A stretch of DNA of 64,000 bases from Pseudopithomyces maydicus (lineage: Eukaryota; Ascomycota; Dothideomycetes; Pleosporales; Didymosphaeriaceae): assembly GCA_026873275.1 (NCBI GenBank), contig JANTUC010000006.1:186001-250000 (forward strand), given 5' to 3'. Of the stretch, positions 57,519 through 64,000 are shown piece after piece. The notes beneath the pieces were generated by a model that saw only the letters and a list, made by a program, of their open reading frames with translations, was not told the DNA's origin and did no database searches. The translations under genes and the position numbers were made by a program. Each line of letters opens with the position of its first letter. Within the stretch, counting starts at the first letter, position 1.

Positions 57519-58695
57519 ATGCGCCCGGCATATTACGATCTTCCATCGCTGAAAGATGTCCACAACGCAGCTCAGCTCATCTCCGACATGGTCGTCAGAA
57601 CACCGATAAAGAGCTACCCACGAATTACAGACAAGATCAATCGAAGCCTTCACCAGACTGAAATGAGGAACCCCGATTCAAAAGTCCAGCTGCTACTCAA
57701 GTGTGAAAACCTCCAGCGCACAGGATCTTTCAAGTTCCGCGGCGCCTACCATTTCCTCTCCAAGCGCACCGACGCCGAGCTCAAACACGGCGTCGTAGCC
57801 TACAGCACCGGTACGGTACCTCCGCTCCCCTCAACCATCACTTCATCTACATACACGCAAGAAACAAAGCCACTGATCTCCCCTCCTAGGAAACCACGCC
57901 CAAGCCGTCGCCCACGCCACCCACCTCACCTCCCTCTCCCGCACCCTCCCCATCCCCACCACCGTCGTCCTCCCCTCCTCCTGCCCCCAAGCCAAAATCT
58001 CAGCCTCAAAGTCCCACGGCGCAACGGTCCTCCTATCAGATGCTAATCCATCCGCCCGCGTCACACTAGCCGAGGAAATTCACCGCGCCACAGGGGCCCT
58101 TCTCATCCCGCCCGCCGACCACCGCGACATCGTCCTCGGCCAGGCAACCGCAGTGCAGGAGTTTCTCGACCAGGCGTCCGAAGCAGGTACGCCGCTCGAC
58201 GCCGTCGTCGTGCCGAGCGGCGGCGGCGGCTTACTTTGCGGCGCGATCGCAGCGTGCAAGGGGCGCGGCGTAGCTGTGTTTGGGGCGGAGCCTGGGGTAG
58301 GTGGGCCGGGGTTGGGCGTGGCGTTGAGGACGGGGAGGCGGACGGTGCGTGTTTCAGGGAAAGGGTCGATGGCGGATGGGTTGAGGTCGTTGACGGGGGA
58401 GGCGAATTGGGAGCATATACGAGAGGAGGGGAATGTGCAGGGGGTGTGGGGGGTGAGTGAGGGGGAGATCAGGGAGGCGTTGTCGATTGGGGTGAGAGAG
58501 ATGGGGGTGGGGATTGAGCCGAGTGCTGCGGTGGCGTTGGCGGCTGTTATGTTTGGGAGGGGGTTTAGGGAGTGGGTTGGGGGGAGGGAGGGGAGGGTGA
58601 CGGTTGGGGTTGTGGTGACTGGGGGGAATGTGAGTAGGGAGGATTTGTTGGCGATTATGTATGGCTCGGATAGTGAGGAGATGGCGTCGGGGTGA
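57519..58695 (+). CDS. PLP-dependent serine/threonine dehydratase or serine racemase
   Basis: Exons 57519-57810 and 57890-58695, giving 365 residues of fold-type II PLP enzyme. The Schiff-base lysine is in RTGSFKFRGAYHFLS (~residue 75). The phosphate/substrate loop reads STGNHAQAVAHATHL (~97), and the glycine-rich phosphate-binding loop is VVPSGGGGLLCGAI (~230). VGIEPSAAVALAAV and VVVTGGNVSRE near the end are typical of threonine dehydratase and serine racemase. There is no C-terminal ACT domain, so it is not the isoleucine-feedback-regulated biosynthetic enzyme. A catabolic threonine/serine deaminase, a serine racemase or a threo-hydroxyaspartate dehydratase are the options. Location is probably cytosolic. 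An MFS transporter follows on the same strand. Confidence 0.88.
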
Positions 58696-59270
58696 GTATG
58701 ATGTATGGTGATTCTGAGCCTTTGTACCGGGTGGAAAAAGGTGACTTGTTCATAGTATGTCACATTTACAGAAGCTACCTGTTCACGATTCGTTACTCAA
58801 AAATTCGCAAAACAAGCAAAGCCAAAGACGAATACATCTTGCGTAAGGTTTTTGAGAAATAAGCGCATTATTTTCTCACCGATGACCCGGGGCGTAAGTA
58901 GGGTGAGCTTACATGGAACATTGCCAACGACAGGGTAGCGAGTCCCCAAAACCAATAACTTGTCTCAGCCCCCGCATACGTCGAATGATCGAAAACCACG
59001 ATATTGTTGAAAGCTTCTAAGAACTTATGCGGCTTACATGTTATGGAGCATATTATCCCGGTCTCGCCGATGTTACCACTGCTGAGAAACATGGGAATCA
59101 GCCTTGAGGTTCCGATGCTACCAGTTATAAGGCTTCCTATGTAGCTGTTCTTGCCGGAATGAATGGAGGTATCAATCGATATATCGTCGCTCCTTAACTA
59201 AGTCTATTCGGCTCCAAGAACGTGGGTAACCTTTAGTCAAACAGTCGCTGCATCTTCCCCATTAGCTACG
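58696..59270. other. Intergenic region between PLP enzyme and transporter
   Basis: The ORF at 58868-59092 (-) of 74 codons has no domain. No supported gene. Confidence 0.5.
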
Positions 59271-60808
59271 ATGAACGAAACAAATGAGAAAGAAAAGCCA
59301 AACGCATATTCGAGCGAATCGTCTTGTGGTAGCTCCCAATCATCCCTAGAACAGATACCTCAAGAGCCAACTACTCGACAAGATGGAGGTTTCAGAGCCT
59401 GGTCTCAAGTCCTTGGTTGCTGGCTGTTATTCATGAACACATGGTACGTTTTCCATCATCATCTACCGCATACCCACACACACACATGTCCCCAGCTAAT
59501 ATATCCCAAGGGGTCTAACAAACTCATTCTCCATCTTCGAGACCTACTACAACCACAAATTCCGCCACATATCCCACTCCAACATCTCATGGATAGGCTC
59601 GATGCAGCTATTCCTCACACTCTTCGTCGGCGTCTTCGCTGGGTGGCTGCTCGACAGGGGATATCTGCGCTCTATTCTCGTCACGGGCATCTTGTTCGAA
59701 GTCATCGGCATGATGATGACGAGCTTGTGTAATACATACTGGCAACTCCTACTCGCACAAGGGATCTGCGTGGGCATTGGATCGGGCACGTTGGCGTTTA
59801 CGAGTGCGGCGATTATACCGTTTTACTTCACCGAAAGGAGGATGCTAGCTGCGGGGATTGTGAGCACTGGGAGTAGCATTGGTACGTCTGTTCGCGATTG
59901 CGGATAAGACTTGCTCGAACTAACGTAAAACCGCAGCTGGAGTCGTATACCCTCTTATGATGCGAGAGCTCTTCGATAAAGTCGGTTTTGGTTGGGCTGT
60001 CAGGATATTGGGCTTCGTGATGCTGGGCGGTCTCTCGATGAGTCTTCTCTTGTTGAAACCCCATGCGCAGGTGAGGAAGAAACGCGCAATCGTGCAGAGC
60101 ACTCTGTTGCGAGACACCCCGTATACTATATTTATTTTCGGTAGGCAGAGCATTCTTCTCGATTTGCTTAGCAGGAACATTAACACCTCAATAGCGTACG
60201 CATTCATGGTAGCAGGCGTATACGTCCCATACTTCTTCATCCAGAGCTACGCACTGGATCTCTCCATCGACGAAAGTATGACCTTCAACGTAGTCAGCAT
60301 CATGAACGCCGCCACCTTCTTCGGTCGCTTCCCCTACAACTACCTCGCCGACATGTAAGTACACCCTACTCTAATCACACGCTGTTATAGCTAACTCGCA
60401 CCAAGATACGGCGGCATCGCAGTCCTCGTACCCTGCTGTCTCGCCACCTCCATAATCCTCTTCTTCTGGCGCTTCACACACGATCTCGGCGGTCTTATCG
60501 CCATCAGCGCAACATTTTGCTTCGTAACCGGCGGACTGGTGTCTTTGCCGGCGGTCACGATTGCGAATCTCACGCGGGATAAGTCGGAGTATGGAACGCG
60601 CATGGGGATGGGGTATACGATCGCTGCCATAGGGGCGTTGCTGGGGAATCCCATCGCGGGGCTGGCGCGCAGTAATGATAGTTTGGATGTGCTTGAGAGA
60701 TGGCAGGGGGCTTGGATCGTTGCTGGAGGGGCGTTGTTGGTTGCGACTGCGTTGATGATATGGGCGAGGGTTTTGAGGGCGGGGCTCGATATGAGTGTTA
60801 AGATATAG
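59271..60808 (+). CDS. MFS transporter of the monocarboxylate-porter (MCT) type
   Basis: Exons 59271-59443, 59511-59881, 59937-60140, 60195-60354 and 60406-60808, giving 436 residues. After a ~40-residue polar N-terminus, the MCT-type entry motif DGGFRAWSQVLGCWLLFMNTW opens helix 1. GLTNSFSIFETYY follows, then ISWIGSMQLFLTLFVGVFAG and GICVGIGSGTLAF. A short central loop (KPHAQVRKKRA) separates two halves of six helices. The second half includes FNVVSIMNAATFFGRFPYNY and MGMGYTIAAIGALLGNPIAG. Fungal members (Mch family and many paralogues) move monocarboxylates, riboflavin or unknown metabolites across the plasma membrane. The substrate cannot be read from sequence. It is co-oriented with the PLP enzyme, 575 bp apart. 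Confidence 0.88.
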
Positions 60809-61391
60809 TTATAGATATGGTAGTTAGTATGTTAGTGAAGAAAGAATAGTCTCTATACTTCATTCGTCGACAGTACAGTTTTGAGTAGTATCTTAAGCAA
60901 GATCAGCTAAATACTAAAGGCAATATGAAATGGAAAGGAAAAATGTGAGGATTTTGCATTATAGGTACGTATTTGGTAAGCATCACATTGTGTATAGAGA
61001 ATGACGAGTACGTTTGGAAGTTTATGAAGAGGTTAAGAGCGTGACGTGAAAAAGTTGGCATCTTGTCAGGCGTTTGGTCGGAGTGATATGTTAGGCAACG
61101 ACCAGGAACCTGCATGCACAGTGTCGCCGACCTATATAAAGACGCCTCATCTCAGTGCCTCACTCTACTTTCTAGCACGCGACACAACCGACACTTGGAT
61201 CAAAGAAAGTCAATTCTGTGATTTCCTAGTGGACTCTTGCTTGCTCAGCATACTCAATTTCGAACCTGAATAAAGCCAGCTTGTACGTCTGCGCCATCAC
61301 TCCCTCCGTGCCATCTACCTGATACTAATATAACTCACCTTAGCACTCCCAAATCGACTTCATCATAAAGCTCAAGTCTCGTCCCGACATC
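60809..61391. other. Intergenic region
   Basis: 3' flank of the transporter gene and promoter/leader of the ORF at 61392. A TATATAAAG sequence at about 61132-61140 lies ~250 bp upstream of that ATG and could be a TATA element. Confidence 0.4.
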
Positions 61392-61796
61392 ATGTCCATT
61401 TCGAACAACAACTCCCCTAGCTCTGACTGGGTTCTTGACTTCGAGCCCCCCGCCCAATCATCTAGCACTACCCCCATCGCAACCACCTCACAAGCCTCCG
61501 CGATGGCTACCCCGCAAGACACTTCTACCTCGCAGCCCAATGAGCAAGACAAGCATGCCTTCCTCATCAACGGCAACCAAGAGAACGACCATCACGGAGT
61601 GAAGCGCTCCCGCGATAACGATGACGACGGCGACGATGCGCGCTTCCGGGGTGGAGAGTGCGGCTTTGAGGATCGAGACGTGCCGGTGAATACCGTGGAG
61701 GTGGATGACGTGGAGCAGGGTGAGAATGCGAATGTTAAGCCGGTGTCATTCCGAATGCGGTTTTGGCTTCGGGTTCGGAAGATGATTGGGTGTTGA
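61392..61796 (+). CDS. Small acidic protein of unknown function
   Basis: Single exon of 134 residues. The N-terminal 55 residues are Ser/Thr/Pro/Gln-rich. A central acidic tract contains RDNDDDGDDARFRGGECGFE, and the C-terminus turns basic and amphipathic (FRMRFWLRVRKMIGC). The final Cys is four residues from a Lys, not a CaaX box. I do not recognise a family. A plausible promoter with TATATAAAG lies upstream, and codon choice (C-ending codons early) is like nearby genes. It is a moderate candidate. Confidence 0.5.
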   Translation: MSISNNNSPSSDWVLDFEPPAQSSSTTPIATTSQASAMATPQDTSTSQPNEQDKHAFLINGNQENDHHGVKRSRDNDDDGDDARFRGGECGFEDRDVPVNTVEVDDVEQGENANVKPVSFRMRFWLRVRKMIGC

Positions 61797-62964
61797 GAGG
61801 GGTGTGGGTGGATGGGGAGGTGGGTGAATCAGGAGGTGGATTTTTGATTGGGGTCTAGGCGATGGGAATGAAGTGTGAAGACACAATGTCAACAAGGATG
61901 GGAAATTGGCTATCAGTGGGAATCGGTTGATAGAGAGAATATTTGGATCTTCAATCGACAGATTCGAATAGAGTAGATAGAGGTTTCTCGTGCGGGATGT
62001 TTCCTGCGAGGGTTCCTTACAGCTTATGGTTGAAGACTATATTATATAACAATGATTTTGTATATCAAATGTGTGGCATATGTTGTGGGCTTTGTTTCCT
62101 TGTGTAAAGAATCCTCTCTTAGTACTAGCTATCGATTCTAGTAAGGTTTGCAGCTTAATTTATTGAACGATGGTGAGTTTAGAAATCCTGTGGAGGCTAT
62201 AGGATCAGCGAGAAGGACTGTATTGATCTTGATAGTACAACGAGAGTTTTCTTTGGATCTGCACGTTTTCTCTGCGTAATGGTCTTCCTCGATACAATTC
62301 TAGAATGTGATGTAGTAAGAGTTGGGTTGAAGGGGGAGTTGATTCTGGTGATAGAAGATTAAATATGCTATGCATTGCACGCATTCGCGACAAATGCTTC
62401 TATGCAAAATGATGAGCGATATTAATTGACGACTTTGATGTATTGTGCTTATTATAAGATGATCTCGTAATATCATCAGGAGGCGGAAACATTGCAGGTT
62501 GAAGCCCCCCGGTTCTCTGCCCACCCAGCCCACATGCGGCTATGAGGCTATTCAACTAGCGGGAATACTACATAAAACACGCGCGATGATTTCCGTAACA
62601 AAAAAAGACTAAAAGATACATTATACTCGTAAAAGTAACGCATCCCAACAACCGCACGTTACGACCCGCAGCCGCGGCACCCTGACCCCTGCCGGATCGG
62701 CGGTGTCCCCAAAAACCCCCGACGTAACCCTGTCCTTTCACCAAATTATCGCCGCGCACCACCCCGACAAGTGTCCTCGACTCCAAACCAACCTGCCACG
62801 TACATTCACACGTACACACACGCCCAGCTGCGCACCCCTTTGCGCCATCACCTGTTAGATTCACCGCGCCTCTCCACATACACATAAGCATCCGCGCCGC
62901 GCTCGAAACACCATCACTCAACCCTCCCGAAGCGCCTCACCGCGCACCGAAGCGCCCATCCACC
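61797..62964. other. Intergenic region, AT-rich centre
   Basis: AT-rich from 61,850 to 62,560, then GC-rich leader DNA before the BET1 start. Short ORFs only. Confidence 0.5.
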
Positions 62965-63602
62965 ATGTCGAACAGGTCCGTCGCGCCTCTCTTCACTCCC
63001 TATTTCACCCCCTCCACCCCCTCCACCCCTCTCTTCTTCTTCCCCCTTGCCCCCCATACAAACCTCCTAACACCCCCCAGATTCGGCCGCCCAACCACCC
63101 AATCCGACCTCTTCTCCACCTACAACCGCTCCGCCTCCCCCTCCAAAGACAAAAAGCCCCCACGCTCCCCCTACGGCGGCCCCTCCTACGCGTACCCCAC
63201 CTCCACGCCCTCCCCTCCTTCGGCGCCTACCCCTCTACCTCCACCCTCTCCACCTCGTCCGCGCCCAACCCCGGCTTCCGCGCCGCAACCCCCAACTCGC
63301 GCGGCCAGTACAGCGCGGCCACCCTCGACGAGCTCGAGTCGCAGAACGACGATGCGGCGGGTGCCCTCATCGGCAAGGTGCGCATGCTGAAGGATCTGAG
63401 CGAGGCGATTGGCGTCGAGATCAGGGACTCGACCACCCTGGCCGAGAAGATGAATGAGCAGTTTGAGAGCTCGCGCGCGAGGGTGAGGGGCACGATGAGG
63501 AGGATGATGCGGATGGCGGAGAAGACGGGGGTGGGGTGGAGGGTTTGGCTTGGGTTCTTTTTCGCGGTCGGGGTGCTGTTTTGGTGGGTTTGGTTGTTTT
63601 AG
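62965..63602 (+). CDS. BET1: Qc-SNARE BET1, one homopolymer frame break
   Basis: Exon 1 is only 62965-62975 (MSN plus two bases). Exon 2 is 63081-63602. The product is 177 residues if one base is added at the C4 run 63212-63215. The N-terminus FGRPTTQSDLFSTYNRSASP is disordered and Pro/Ser-rich. The SNARE motif (~residues 92-150) begins YSAATLDELESQNDDAAGAL and continues IGKVRMLKDLSEAIGVEIRD, TLAEKMNEQFESSRARVRGT. A C-terminal membrane anchor WLGFFFAVGVLFWWVWLF ends the protein, as in Bet1. Bet1 acts with Sed5, Bos1 and Sec22 in fusion of ER-derived vesicles at the Golgi. The domain and tail anchor are in one frame and the N-terminus in another. Confidence 0.85.
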
Positions 63603-63943
63603 GTTTGGATTTGGGGGGTTGGGGGGAAGGGAGAGGAAGGCGGGGATGAGGCGTTTTGTGTGTAGCGATTTTAGCATGGGGTGGATATGGCGTTGGCGTT
63701 GGCGTTGGCGTTTTGAGATGATTTGGATGCGGCTGGCTTTGGGGTTGGACTCACTGCATGGGATAGGGTGCATGAGGCGTAGACGATTACATTGCCTTGG
63801 TACGTATAAAAGTGCATCGTGTAGATAATGTGGAAAGGGGATTGGTATCATCTATGCAAATACATGTATATTGCGAAAGCAAGCGCCGCGTCGGTGCGTC
63901 TCTTCCTCAGCCCTGACTTGCGCCCGGAACAGAATTATGCGCT
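63603..63943. other. Convergent intergenic region
   Basis: 3' flanks of BET1 and of the partial minus-strand gene. It contains GGCGTTGGCGTTGGCGTT at 63691-63711. No gene seen. Confidence 0.5.
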
Positions 63944-64000
63944 TCAGTGCTCGCTGCCGAGAATCTTCTTCAGCCCTCCCATCTCCTTCTCGTAGCTCTC
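63944..64000 (-). CDS. C-terminal end of a gene continuing beyond the window
   Basis: Reading minus from 64000 gives 18 residues, ESYEKEMGGLKKILGSEH, then a TGA at 63946-63944. The Lys/Glu/Gly content and a stop right before a convergent 3' flank fit a real C-terminus. Too short to identify. Confidence 0.45.
   Translation of the reverse strand, partial: ESYEKEMGGLKKILGSEH

Noticed and set aside
1..64000. tRNA, rRNA, CRISPR or integrated viral/bacterial elements
   Set aside because: No TTCGA-loop with a pairing arm, no rRNA-like segment, no spaced repeat array and no viral or transposase domain was seen by eye. A covariance-model scan would be decisive.

Overview
This window comes from a filamentous ascomycete (Pezizomycotina). 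The evidence is short GT-AG introns of about 47-120 nt, a HET-domain gene, an AA9 lytic polysaccharide monooxygenase, an ELL-free but intron-rich set of housekeeping genes typical of moulds, and gene spacing of roughly 2 kb. A dothideomycete is plausible, but I cannot prove the class from sequence alone. I recognise no rRNA, tRNA, CRISPR, bacterial or viral gene.

Layout. 1-1390: edge-truncated coiled-coil protein with 28-residue repeats (-). 3781-4173: small membrane protein (-). 4668-5835: six-bladed fucose-lectin-like protein (-). 8647-8907: doubtful small ORF. 9369-9980: DUF2237-type protein (+), convergent with a WD40 protein at 10075-11494 (-). 12426-15087: Byr4-type septation/mitotic-exit GAP subunit (-), divergent from an XRCC4 end-joining factor at 15952-17439 (+). 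18619-21136: unrecognised nuclear-type protein (+), followed by a perfect 18-copy octamer minisatellite. 23236-25362: HET-domain protein (+). 25698-26153: small membrane protein (-). 27171-28383: unrecognised acidic/basic protein (+). 28606-29477: BTB protein (-). 31582-32380: AA9 enzyme (+). 33566-34221: small secreted protein (+). 35031-35939: HD-domain phosphohydrolase (-). 37894-38391: small conserved-looking protein (+). 39474-41535: MFS DHA1-like transporter (+). 41924-42664: QCR10 of complex III (-). 43405-44438: proteasome alpha5 (-). 45603-46045: H2A.Z chaperone CHZ1 (+). 49379-56020: NAD(P)H glutamate synthase GLT1 (+). 57519-58695: PLP-dependent serine/threonine dehydratase or racemase (+). 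59271-60808: MCT-like MFS transporter (+). 61392-61796: small acidic protein (+). 62965-63602: SNARE BET1 (+). 63944-64000: C-terminal end of another gene (-).

The genes are mostly unrelated housekeeping functions (DNA repair, cytokinesis, proteasome, respiration, nitrogen assimilation, ER-Golgi traffic) mixed with accessory ones (HET, AA9, secreted protein, transporters). I see no convincing biosynthetic cluster. The PLP enzyme and its MFS neighbour are the only pair that might be functionally linked.

The most striking property is technical or mutational. Nine genes are each interrupted by one or two reading-frame breaks. Every break is repaired by one extra base in a short homopolymer, usually C5/G5 read where C6/G6 is needed. 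After that correction, every complete gene among them sums to a whole number of codons across all exons. The clearest case is inside GLT1, in one of the best conserved motifs of glutamate synthases. I read this as systematic homopolymer under-calling in the assembly rather than pseudogenes, but only raw reads can settle it. Exon coordinates are read by eye from splice motifs and protein continuity.
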